A stretch of 14,734 nt of DNA from Rubripirellula sp. (GTDB taxonomy: Bacteria > Planctomycetota > Planctomycetia > Pirellulales > Pirellulaceae), in NCBI GenBank assembly GCA_029287555.1, contig JARFQX010000400.1:1-14734 (forward strand), given 5' to 3'. Below the pieces are notes generated by a model. The model made no database searches. It was not told the DNA's origin and was given only the letters and a program-made list of their open reading frames with translations. The position numbers were made by a program, and so were the translations under genes. Below are positions 1-6,643 of this stretch, piece by piece; position 1 is the stretch's first letter, and each line of letters begins with the position of its first letter.

Positions 1-648
1 TGGCCCGTCGGTGATGGTACCAACGTGATGTTTGTTACTCGGTACACCACTGCGTTGCACACCATAGGGCGAGAAGTAACTTGGCGGTCCCGGACTCGGT
101 TCGGCATGAAAAGCGACCTCGAATCCGTGTTGCTCGGGCCAGTGCTCCTGACTCAGACCGAGATGCCATTTCCCGAAGTGCCCCGTTCGATATCCGGCGT
201 CACTCAGCACTTCAGGTAACGCGATGAGATCGAGATCCAGGTAGTTCTTACTCTTCGCGTAGATGAGAGGCTGATTCGGCGCCGCCTTCGCCGGATAGGG
301 CGAAGCACCTTCGGGGGCGGCGGGAGTGTGGCCGGAAGCGGAGGTCACTCGATGGCGCGACGAATACTGACCACTTAGAATCGAAGCGCGAGTTGGCGAA
401 CAGAGCGGCGTGGCGTAGGCATCGGTAAATCGCATTGACTGCGTCTGCAGTCGTTTCATGTTGGGAGTCTCGTAGTACTTCGAACCGTACGGTGTGCTGT
501 CCATCCACCCCATGTCATCGACAAGAAAGAGGACCACGTTCGGTTTTCCGGCTCGCGAATCATCTGCGTCCACGGGATTCGCGGAGTGACAAATCATAGC
601 CGTCAAGAGAAGGGTCAGACTAACGCCCGAGGATTGAGTCTTCTTCAT
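1..648 (-). CDS. Exported sulfatase, N-terminal part (cut by left edge)
   Basis: The first 216 codons of a family S1 (formylglycine-dependent) sulfatase, open to the window edge. ATG at 648-646 starts a short signal peptide (MKKTQSSGVSLTLLLTAMIC) with likely cleavage near residues 22-28. The mature part begins KPNVVLFLVDDMGW, with the paired metal-binding Asp residues at 44-45. The sulfatase signature CSPTRASILSG has its Cys at residue 83, the residue converted to formylglycine in active enzymes. The second signature GKWHLG is at residues 159-164. All N-terminal catalytic elements are intact, so the gene appears functional as far as it can be read. It lies 67 bp downstream of a second sulfatase on the same strand, so co-transcription is likely. 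It should hydrolyse sulfate esters outside the cytoplasm. The substrate cannot be told from this part. Confidence 0.93.
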   Translation of the reverse strand, partial: MKKTQSSGVSLTLLLTAMICHSANPVDADDSRAGKPNVVLFLVDDMGWMDSTPYGSKYYETPNMKRLQTQSMRFTDAYATPLCSPTRASILSGQYSSRHRVTSASGHTPAAPEGASPYPAKAAPNQPLIYAKSKNYLDLDLIALPEVLSDAGYRTGHFGKWHLGLSQEHWPEQHGFEVAFHAEPSPGPPSYFSPYGVQRSGVPSNKHHVGTITDGP

Positions 649-715
649 ATGCCTTCGGTTCCATGCGAGGAGTAAACTGGCCGACGGCGCGATGCACCAG
701 AATAGCCGGATAACG

Positions 716-2242
716 TCAGTTCGCGCTCGTCGTGGGGCTGGAGAGGACGCATTCCGGATTGGCTAAGACCGGCACCGGGGCATTCGTTTTCTCTTGCCAA
801 GCATCCAACTCCGCGCGCAGCTGTGCTGCAATCTGGGGCATGGTTGTTGCGAGATTCGACTGCTCGCCCGGGTCGTCCCTTAAGTTGTACAAGGCTACCG
901 CGTTGGTCTCGTGGAACTCAATCAGCTTCCAATCACCGCGTCGCAGGCTTGTTGATGGGAACCCGCGCCACGAATACGTCTTTCCGCCCGGCACATCAAT
1001 GGTCAGTCCCTTGCCTTGAAGGTAGAGCGGGTAATGCCAAAAGATGCTCCGCTCGGCGATCTTCTCACCGAGCAACAACGGGGTTAGATCCACCCCGTCA
1101 ACCGGCTGGGTCGTGGGAAGCTGACCGCCGGCAAGTTTCGTGAAGGTGGGCAGGAAATCGACACTGGTAATGGGCGTCTGGCAAACGCTGCCAGCTGTAA
1201 TCTTTCCCGTCCAGCGCATGCAGGCAGGGATCCTGACTCCGGCTTCAAAGAGCGATCCCTTTTGTCCGCGCAGAGGCTCCAACTGCGAGACACTCGGCAA
1301 GCCTCCGTTGTCGCTTGTAAAAATGATAAGAGTATTCTTCTCGATACCCAATTGATCCACCTTTTCGAGCACTCGCCCCACGGATCGGTCAACGGCTTCG
1401 ATCATGGCCGCGTATACGGGATTGAAGTTCTTCCGCTGGCCTTCTGGGATCGCATCAAGTTTTGCTCGATAACGCTTGGTCACTTCTTGGCGGGCTTTGT
1501 GCGGCACATGAACGTCCCAGTGCGTCAGATAGAGAAAGAACGGACCATCGCGGTTGTCGTTTATGAACTTCACGGCACGATCGGTCAGCTGCTGGGCCAC
1601 GTCCACGTTTCCGTAGAAGCTGCCGCCCGGCCCGCCTTTTCCATTCGCCGAGCTAAGGTGGAATCCCTGCGTGTCCTCGCCAAGATGCCATTTGCCAAGC
1701 CGCGCGGTACGGTAACCCGCGCTTCGGAGAATTTCGGGAATGCAAACGGCACCGGAATCGAGCGAGTTACTGATGGGAAACTGCGCCGCGGCCTTGTTTC
1801 TTAATGGGCCGTCCTTGCGATCTCTGGCGGGCACGAGCAGTCGCATGTACCGGGTGTCACCTTTCGACTTTCCGCCCGGCGTGTAGATGTGATGACGGGG
1901 CGTGTAGGTGCCTGTCATGATGCAGGCTCGCGTTGGTGAGCAGTTGGGACCGCCAGAATAGGCCGCGGTGAACCGCATGCCTTGATCCGCAAGGCGGTCG
2001 ATGTTGGGAGTTTCAAAGAACTCAGCCGACATGTAGCCCACATCTTGCCAACCCAAGTCATCAGCCACGATCAGTACGATGTTTGGACGCTCTGGTGACT
2101 CGGCTCTTGCGACCGACGTATCGAGGGCTGGGGCTAACAGGGGTGCAACCGCTAGGAACGCAGGTGTAGCGATTCTGCGTAGCAAATGACGGGGGAACAA
2201 CCGGCGGAGACCGGTTTGCGTCGAGGCAAGAAACTGAATCAT
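716..2242 (-). CDS. Exported sulfatase (family S1)
   Basis: A complete arylsulfatase-type enzyme of 508 residues from ATG 2242. The frame stays open back to 2395, but the 2242 start is preferred: it has AAAGGGA six bases upstream, it is followed by a basic then hydrophobic export signal (LRRIATPAFLAVAPLLAPAL, ending near VARA at 44-47), and the extension overlaps an oxidase remnant and a direct repeat. Core motifs are PNIVLIVADDLGW (Asp61-Asp62, metal), CSPTRACIMTG (Cys101, formylglycine site), GKWHLG (Lys184, His186), HWDVHVPH (241-248), FTSDNGG (Asp311-Asn312, metal) and LRGQKGSLFEAGVRIP (Lys328). The C-terminal YNLRDDPGEQSNLA is typical of the family. It hydrolyses sulfate esters outside the cytoplasm and needs a formylglycine-generating enzyme, which is not encoded here. 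A second sulfatase follows 67 bp downstream. Substrate unknown. Confidence 0.95.
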   Translation of the reverse strand: MIQFLASTQTGLRRLFPRHLLRRIATPAFLAVAPLLAPALDTSVARAESPERPNIVLIVADDLGWQDVGYMSAEFFETPNIDRLADQGMRFTAAYSGGPNCSPTRACIMTGTYTPRHHIYTPGGKSKGDTRYMRLLVPARDRKDGPLRNKAAAQFPISNSLDSGAVCIPEILRSAGYRTARLGKWHLGEDTQGFHLSSANGKGGPGGSFYGNVDVAQQLTDRAVKFINDNRDGPFFLYLTHWDVHVPHKARQEVTKRYRAKLDAIPEGQRKNFNPVYAAMIEAVDRSVGRVLEKVDQLGIEKNTLIIFTSDNGGLPSVSQLEPLRGQKGSLFEAGVRIPACMRWTGKITAGSVCQTPITSVDFLPTFTKLAGGQLPTTQPVDGVDLTPLLLGEKIAERSIFWHYPLYLQGKGLTIDVPGGKTYSWRGFPSTSLRRGDWKLIEFHETNAVALYNLRDDPGEQSNLATTMPQIAAQLRAELDAWQEKTNAPVPVLANPECVLSSPTTSAN

Positions 2243-2248
2243 GTTGAA

Positions 2249-2255
2249 TCCCTTT
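2249..2255 (-). promoter_or_regulatory. Ribosome binding site deciding the sulfatase start
   Basis: On the minus strand AAAGGGA lies six bases before the ATG at 2242. It is a partial Shine-Dalgarno match. Together with the signal peptide that follows, it favours 2242 over the upstream in-frame ATGs at 2317 and 2395. Confidence 0.5.
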
Positions 2256-2256
2256 C

Positions 2257-2315
2257 TTTGCAATGCGGACGCCGAGCCCTTGAAAGCCGGACTTTTGCGA
2301 TGCGGACGCCGGGCC
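2257..2315. repeat. 22-bp direct repeat upstream of sulfatase
   Basis: Two copies, 2257-2278 and 2294-2315, match at 20 of 22 positions (TTTGCRATGCGGACGCCGRGCC) with a 37-bp period. They lie directly upstream of the chosen sulfatase start, within what should be its leader or promoter region. They could be paired protein-binding sites or copies of a dispersed genomic repeat. The sequence alone does not decide. Confidence 0.6.
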
Positions 2316-2354
2316 ATTGTGTGGATCTTGCGAACCACGGACTGATTGAAGCTC

Positions 2355-2615
2355 TCAGCGAACAGAAAGAACCATGGAATCGCGGTCCACTTCAACGCTG
2401 CCGTTGATTGTGCAGCTGACTGGCTTCAAGTTGCTTCTGATGAGTATAACCCGCGAGGGCTTCATCAGGTCAAACTCAGCACGTAGACGCTGCAATAAGG
2501 TGCGAACTCCAATCTCGCCATCAACAGCCAATCCCCACGCGTATGGTCGGCCGATCAAGACAGCTTTGGCCTCTAATGCCAGAGCGATCACGATGTCTGC
2601 GCTACGGCGGATGCT
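2355..2615 (-). pseudogene. C-terminal remnant of an FMN-dependent alpha-hydroxy-acid oxidase
   Basis: Minus-strand translation from about 2615 reads IRRSADIVIALALEAKAVLI, then GRPYAWGLAVDGEIGVRTLL and QRLRAEFDL, ending near CTINGSVEVDRDSMV. This matches the C-terminal end of the (S)-2-hydroxy-acid oxidase / L-lactate dehydrogenase family as known: (GG)IRRGxDxxKALALGAKAVxIGRP, WGLAVDGExGV, LLxxEL, GCxSVxxIDR. Intact members have about 350-390 residues. Here only the last 80 or so survive, the upstream sequence does not resemble the rest of the FMN barrel, and IRR is preceded by VWLS where the family has DGG. The family Gly in RRG is Ser. I read it as a relic left by deletion. The relic runs into the stretch just upstream of the sulfatase start. 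Confidence 0.72.
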
Positions 2616-2720
2616 AAGCCATACAATCAATCTCACAAGCGTATTCAATAGCTCGTCGCCGCACAACGATCACCATTTCGCATAGACCTCGCCACCCCGG
2701 CTGGTACCCGATCCAGTCGG

Positions 2721-3137
2721 TTACTCACCAACCACGGTCACAACAATCTCTCGCTGTCTTGGCTTGATGTCACATTCAAGGTGAAAAACCTGTTGCCACG
2801 TACCAAGGACGAGGGCTCCGCTGGCAATGGGGACGGTAATCGATGGGCCCACGGTCGTCGCTTGGAGGTGTGAGTGCCCATTTCCATCGTGCCAGGCTTG
2901 TTCGTGACCGTAATCACGACTGGGAGGCATCAATCGGTCGAGTAGCTCCGGGTAATCGCGCTGCAGTCCCGGCTCAAACTCAATCGTTCCTATCGCACCG
3001 GTACTGCCGACGTTGAACACGTTCGCTGTTCCCATTTGGATGCCACTCTCGGTAACGACCGCCGCAACCTCGTGGGTGATGTCGTGCATCTGACCATGCC
3101 GGGAAGTCGAAACCACAATGCGTTTCTGAAAGACCAT
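2721..3137 (-). CDS. yjbQ: YjbQ/UPF0047 family protein
   Basis: A complete 138-residue member of the UPF0047 (YjbQ) family, the usual length. The ATG at 3137 is chosen because the family begins here (MVFQKRIVVST); the open frame extends to 3257, but that extension is only repeat sequence. Visible features are ANVFNVGSTGAIGTIEFEPG (39-57), a His-rich stretch GHEQAWHDGNGHSH (His78, His83, His88, His90), and the signature GPSITVPIASGALVLGTWQQ (97-116), ending with VVTVVGE. Many homologues have HTSA where this one has GSTGA, which places it with the variant carrying the WHDGNGHSH segment. Some members show weak thiamine-phosphate synthase activity, but the physiological role is not settled. It has no signal peptide, so it is a rare cytoplasmic protein in this window. 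It is transcribed alone, with a 20-bp tandem repeat immediately upstream. Confidence 0.9.
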   Translation of the reverse strand: MVFQKRIVVSTSRHGQMHDITHEVAAVVTESGIQMGTANVFNVGSTGAIGTIEFEPGLQRDYPELLDRLMPPSRDYGHEQAWHDGNGHSHLQATTVGPSITVPIASGALVLGTWQQVFHLECDIKPRQREIVVTVVGE

Positions 3138-3140
3138 GTC

Positions 3141-3180
3141 TTGCTGAGATAATGGGGACGTTGATGAGATAAAAGGGACG
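3141..3180. repeat. Two tandem 20-bp repeats upstream of yjbQ
   Basis: Copies 3141-3160 (TTGCTGAGATAATGGGGACG) and 3161-3180 (TTGATGAGATAAAAGGGACG) are adjacent and match at 17 of 20 positions. The terminal word GGGACG recurs at 3185-3190. The first copy ends only three bases from the yjbQ ATG, so on the minus strand it occupies the ribosome-binding region. This may be an extragenic repeat element or an operator. Confidence 0.75.
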
Positions 3181-3483
3181 CGGCGGGACGTGTCAGGTGA
3201 CAGCGTTGCGCGAAGTGCGCGGAATTTCGGAACGCATACGACTTCGTATCTTGGCACTCGGAAATGCCGATCCCGAGGCTGATCATGCGTGACGAACGTC
3301 GTCTGTTACCGCCTGCAGAGGTGTAATCCACTGGCAATGCCGAAATGGATTTCGCACGGCGTGGCCATGGCGTATGTGTCGACCTCGACGGGCTGTTGAT
3401 AGAATAAGACTAGACTACCGACAGGATGGCTCGCAAGTTCTAAGCTCGCCAGCACGCGACGTTCAATACCAGGTCCTCATCAG
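3181..3483. other. Intergenic region between divergent yjbQ and the 1025-residue protein gene
   Basis: About 300 bp separate the repeat cluster from the next gene. Apart from the small palindrome at 3191-3202 I see no convincing gene: the short frames crossing it resemble nothing known and overlap one another. It should hold promoters for both flanking genes. A weak AT-rich tract (TTGATAGAATAAGACTAGAC, about 3396-3415) is the only stretch that looks promoter-like, and I do not assign it. Confidence 0.4.
3191..3202. repeat. Palindrome TGTCAGGTGACA
   Basis: A 5-bp inverted repeat, TGTCA-GG-TGACA, lies 11 bases after the tandem 20-bp repeats. With them it forms a compact repeat cluster about 60 bp upstream of yjbQ. 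It could be an operator, or part of a REP-like element. It is too short to assign alone. Confidence 0.4.
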
Positions 3484-6400
3484 ATGCAAATTGGGTCCCG
3501 CCTCAAAGCGATTTGTCTTGCTCTGTTTCTGACGGTCGCGTTGAGCCCATTCGAACGTGGTGCCAATGCGGCGGAAACGGGTAAAGGGCCTCGACAACCC
3601 AACATCCTGTTCCGCCTGGCGAAGGATCCGGCCCATCGAGAATTGGTAGCTGCCCTGGCCGAGAGATTAGTCATGCAGCGGAAAGCTATCGAGAAGACGC
3701 CGGCTCCCCAAACCGACATGCGATCCCAGCCGGAGATTCCTAATGATCCGCCTCCGCCACCGCGGACCGACATTTCCATCAGCGGCGTTTACCCGCACCT
3801 GACCACCTATGGTGTCTACAGTCAGAATGGAGCCCATTACAAAGAAGGCCATAACGAGTGCGGAATCGGTGCCGTCGTCCCCTGGGCCGGCAAACTCTGG
3901 ATGGTCAACTACGCACCGCACATGCCGAGGGGCAGCGAGCACAAACTGTTTTCCGTGGACCCCGATCTCTCCCAGCAGATGACGATTTATCCGGAGAGCG
4001 TCGGCGGGACCCCCGCCGGACGTATGATCCACAAAGAATCGAATCAGCTTCTGATCGCCCATTACGCCATCGACGCGGAGGGCAACGTTCGGGTGATTTC
4101 GCCGTCCGACATGCCGATTCGCGTTACGGCGATCGCCCGCCATCTGACCGATCCTGGGAACATGGTCTACTACATCGATATGGAAGGTTCCATCTGGGAA
4201 GCCAACGTCCATACCCTGAAGGTCGAGCGACGATTCAAGAAACCCGTTCCCGGCTGGCACGGTAAAGGCGGTTACACATCGCAAGGACGCCTAGTCGTTT
4301 CCAACAACGGCGAGCATGCGGCCGGATCGTACGATCCGCTCCTGGTAGGCGGTCCCCCGCAGAACGAAGAAGAACGGGGAGTCCTGGCCGAATGGAACGG
4401 AAATGAATGGAAGATCATCGAACGGCGGCAATACACCGAAGTCACCGGTCCGCCCGGGATCGCGGGCGGCAGCGAAGGCAACGCCCCGATCTGGACGATC
4501 GGGTGGGACCGGCGGAGCCTGCGGCTGAAATTGCTCGAGGACGGCCGGTGGCACACCTATCTGCTTCCGAAGGCCTCCTACTGCAACGACGCGCGGCACG
4601 GCTGGTACACCGAGTGGCCGCGCATTCGCGAGATCATCGACGGCCGCTGGATGATGGACATGCACGGCATGTTCTTCGACTTTCCCCCGACGTTTTCCAC
4701 GAAGCATTCTGCTGGCATCGTCCCCATTGGCAGCCACTTGCGATACGTCCCGGACTTCTGCGCCTGGAACGGCAAACTCGTCCTCGCGACCGACGAGACC
4801 AGTATTCAGGGAAATCCACTCGCCGGACAGCCGCAAAGCAATCTCTGGTTTGGGCAGTACGAAGACCTGCAAAACTGGGGACCGGCAAACGGTTACGGCG
4901 GCCCCTGGATTGAAGACGAGGTCAAAGCCGACACGCCTTCGGATCCGTTTCTGGTCGCCGGTTTCAATCGTCGCGTACTTCACCTCGCGGTCGGTCAGCA
5001 CACACCAATTGCCACCGAACCTCGGAGAGCCACCGATCAGCAGAAAATCACATCAATGTCCGCGAAATTAACCGGACTCCCACGCGTTACCATCCAACGG
5101 GGTGACTGGCACAAACCCGCTCCCGGTTTTGAATTCGAAGTCGACCGGCCTGTGACGGTTTATCTAGCGGTCGATCGAAGAGGGTCGCCGAAACTTCCTG
5201 AACCTTGGCAACAAACCGACTTGTATCTCTCCTGGGGCAAAAACTTCCAGGACGACATTTACTCCCGGACATTTCCCGCGGGAACAATCTCGATTCCGAG
5301 TAACTCGACCGAACACACATCCGGCGCATTCGGCATGCCCCACACGGCGTTCGTCGATTCGCGCCGTTTACAAATCGCAGAGATTACGGCGAAAGGAAAT
5401 GCCACCGTCACGACACCCGTCAAAGTTGTGCAAGCCGCAGAACCAGACCCCGGCCCGGTCACGTTCACTCTTGAAGTCGATCGTAAAGGGAACGGGCAGT
5501 GGGCCGAGCTGGACACCGTCGACGTGCCGAATAACGCTTATGTGACACACTATCTTCCGGACGGTCTCGAAGCCGTCTGGCTGCGATTCAAAACCAGTCG
5601 CGACTGCGTCGCCACGGCGATGTTGCATCAGACTTCCAACGACTATGTGGACGGTCGCACACCGGAACACCGGGCCTTGTTCGACGGGCTCGCCGATGTC
5701 AATGACCAGACGGCTCTGGACGGGCTGGTGTACGCGGCCAAACGGAACCGCAATCTGCGCGTCATCACGGGAGACAATCGCTACTTTGAATTCACCAAAT
5801 CCGGCTTCCAGTTCCAGCCAGATAAGCCCGACCCGCAGTTGAAAGAGCTGTTACACGTCGAGCCGGAATTCACGGTTGACGAAGCCTCCGTCGTTCTGAA
5901 ATACAAAGGTCACAACTTTCGGCTGCCAAAGGGAGATCCGGCCTTCGATCAGTCGTTCGCTTCCGGATGGCCTCGCGTGTCGCGGGAAGTCGAATCGGAA
6001 CGTCACCTGGCAAATATTCACGGCACCTTTTACGAAGTCCCGCTGATCACCAACGGAGCGCCGCCGGCCTGGAATTTGATGCGTCCCGTCTCGAGTCACT
6101 CCAAACGGATCACCGACTTCTGCTCATGGAACGGGTTGCTGGTCCTGGCGGGTGTGCGAGCCGATGCCGCCGCAGACGGCCATGTCTTTACTGATGTCGG
6201 CAACAAAACCGCACTCTGGTTCGGCGGCGTCGACGACCTCTGGAAGCTGGGCAAGCCGGTCGGCCGTGGGGGCCCGTGGAAGGACACGCCAGTCAAAGCA
6301 AATGTGCCATCCGATCCGTACCTGATGACCGGTTACGACCGAAAGACCGTCGAGATGTCGCACGACTCCAGTGAGACGGTCACGTTTAAGCTGCAGGTCG

Positions 6401-6561
6401 ACATCAACGGGAACGGTTTCTGGGTGGATTACGATTCCTTCGCTGTCCCCGCAGGCAAAACGCTTTCCCACGAATTCCCGGCGGCGTTCTCCGCCTGTTG
6501 GAGTCGCACATTGACGGATCGTGACACGACCGCAACGGCGATGTTCCACTATTCACGGTAG
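3484..6561 (+). CDS. Large exported protein with internal duplications, family unknown
   Basis: A 1025-residue protein that I cannot assign to a named family. Residues 1-30 are a signal peptide ending GANAA. Residues 37-43 (RQPNILF) look like a sulfatase N-terminal strand, and 44-62 (RLAKDPAHRELVAALAERL) like a sulfatase C-terminal end. A Pro-rich linker follows (82-93). From residue 98 on there is Trp/Gly-rich beta sequence such as AHYKEGHNECGIGAVVPWAG, SVGGTPAGRMIHKESNQL and WHGKGGYTSQGRLVVSNNGE, which suggests a beta-propeller (inference). Residues 357-505 are repeated in diverged form at 810-959 (each with DFCxWNGxLVLA, LWFG, GGPW and PSDPxL). A second pair, 659-719 and 966-1025, shares VTFxLxVDxxGNG and ATAMxH. 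A linking region includes FEFEVDRPVTVYLAVDRRG. It is likely a secreted or surface carbohydrate-related protein, given the adjacent sulfatases. The reading frame is intact. No strong ribosome binding site is seen. Confidence 0.85.
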   Translation: MQIGSRLKAICLALFLTVALSPFERGANAAETGKGPRQPNILFRLAKDPAHRELVAALAERLVMQRKAIEKTPAPQTDMRSQPEIPNDPPPPPRTDISISGVYPHLTTYGVYSQNGAHYKEGHNECGIGAVVPWAGKLWMVNYAPHMPRGSEHKLFSVDPDLSQQMTIYPESVGGTPAGRMIHKESNQLLIAHYAIDAEGNVRVISPSDMPIRVTAIARHLTDPGNMVYYIDMEGSIWEANVHTLKVERRFKKPVPGWHGKGGYTSQGRLVVSNNGEHAAGSYDPLLVGGPPQNEEERGVLAEWNGNEWKIIERRQYTEVTGPPGIAGGSEGNAPIWTIGWDRRSLRLKLLEDGRWHTYLLPKASYCNDARHGWYTEWPRIREIIDGRWMMDMHGMFFDFPPTFSTKHSAGIVPIGSHLRYVPDFCAWNGKLVLATDETSIQGNPLAGQPQSNLWFGQYEDLQNWGPANGYGGPWIEDEVKADTPSDPFLVAGFNRRVLHLAVGQHTPIATEPRRATDQQKITSMSAKLTGLPRVTIQRGDWHKPAPGFEFEVDRPVTVYLAVDRRGSPKLPEPWQQTDLYLSWGKNFQDDIYSRTFPAGTISIPSNSTEHTSGAFGMPHTAFVDSRRLQIAEITAKGNATVTTPVKVVQAAEPDPGPVTFTLEVDRKGNGQWAELDTVDVPNNAYVTHYLPDGLEAVWLRFKTSRDCVATAMLHQTSNDYVDGRTPEHRALFDGLADVNDQTALDGLVYAAKRNRNLRVITGDNRYFEFTKSGFQFQPDKPDPQLKELLHVEPEFTVDEASVVLKYKGHNFRLPKGDPAFDQSFASGWPRVSREVESERHLANIHGTFYEVPLITNGAPPAWNLMRPVSSHSKRITDFCSWNGLLVLAGVRADAAADGHVFTDVGNKTALWFGGVDDLWKLGKPVGRGGPWKDTPVKANVPSDPYLMTGYDRKTVEMSHDSSETVTFKLQVDINGNGFWVDYDSFAVPAGKTLSHEFPAAFSACWSRTLTDRDTTATAMFHYSR
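4552..5000 (+). repeat. Internal protein duplication A, copy 1
   Basis: Residues 357-505 of the 1025-residue protein: HTYLLPKA, EWPRIREI, MHGMFFDFP, VPDFCAWNGKLVLA, NLWFGQYEDL, GYGGPWIEDEVKA, PSDPFLVAGFNRR. It aligns with the second copy at 5911-6360 in the same order, with moderate divergence. Confidence 0.7.
5458..5640 (+). repeat. Internal protein duplication B, copy 1
   Basis: Residues 659-719: VTFTLEVDRKGNGQWAELD, then a VPNN turn, a conserved aromatic segment and ATAMLHQTS. It aligns with the protein's C-terminal 60 residues (6379-6558). It probably forms a beta-sandwich module that follows each copy of duplication A or its relatives. Confidence 0.65.
5911..6360 (+). repeat. Internal protein duplication A, copy 2
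   Basis: Residues 810-959: HNFRLPKGD, GWPRVSREV, IHGTFYEVP, ITDFCSWNGLLVLAG, ALWFGGVDDL, GRGGPWKDTPVKA, PSDPYLMTGYDRK. It is the partner of 4552-5000. Confidence 0.7.
6379..6558 (+). repeat. Internal protein duplication B, copy 2
   Basis: Residues 966-1025, the C-terminus: VTFKLQVDINGNGFWVDYD, VPAGKTLSHEFP, ATAMFHYSR. It is the partner of 5458-5640 and comes directly after copy 2 of duplication A. Confidence 0.65.
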
Positions 6562-6613
6562 CTCGGGAAAGTGCTGCGGTTGCGGATTCGTATCGACAAC
6601 AGCGGGCCACTGA

Positions 6614-6643
6614 TGATTGGAGCCCCTCTGGCTCAACCAATCA
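6614..6643. terminator. Candidate bidirectional terminator between convergent genes
   Basis: TGATTGG (6614-6620) pairs with CCAATCA (6637-6643). Inside this AGCC (6621-6624) pairs with GGCT (6630-6633) around the loop CCTCT, leaving a three-base bulge (CAA). This gives an 11-bp interrupted stem in the 79-bp gap between two convergent genes, and its right arm includes the stop codon of the minus-strand cytochrome gene. No T-run follows on either side, so termination is a guess from structure and position. Confidence 0.45.

Noticed and set aside
1262..1804. Plus-strand 180-codon frame inside the sulfatase gene
   Set aside because: It is antisense to a sulfatase with complete motifs, has no signal peptide or known domain, and is explained by the codon pattern of the real gene.
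2243..2395. N-terminal extension of the sulfatase to ATG 2395
   Set aside because: The extension would place 51 residues before an ordinary signal peptide, overlaps the oxidase relic and contains the 22-bp direct repeats. ATG 2242 has a plausible ribosome binding site.
2374..2685. Plus-strand 103-codon frame opposite the oxidase relic
   Set aside because: The minus-strand reading gives recognisable hydroxy-acid oxidase motifs, and the plus-strand one gives nothing.
3141..3202. CRISPR-like array
   Set aside because: Only two directly adjacent units without spacers and no cas genes. This is a simple tandem repeat.
3138..3257. N-terminal extension of YjbQ to 3257
   Set aside because: The added 40 residues translate the tandem repeat and palindrome, and the family starts at MVFQKR.
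4291..5001. Minus-strand 236-codon frame within the 1025-residue gene
   Set aside because: It is antisense to a continuous, internally repeated coding frame. The translation resembles no family and the length is a by-product of GC-rich codons.
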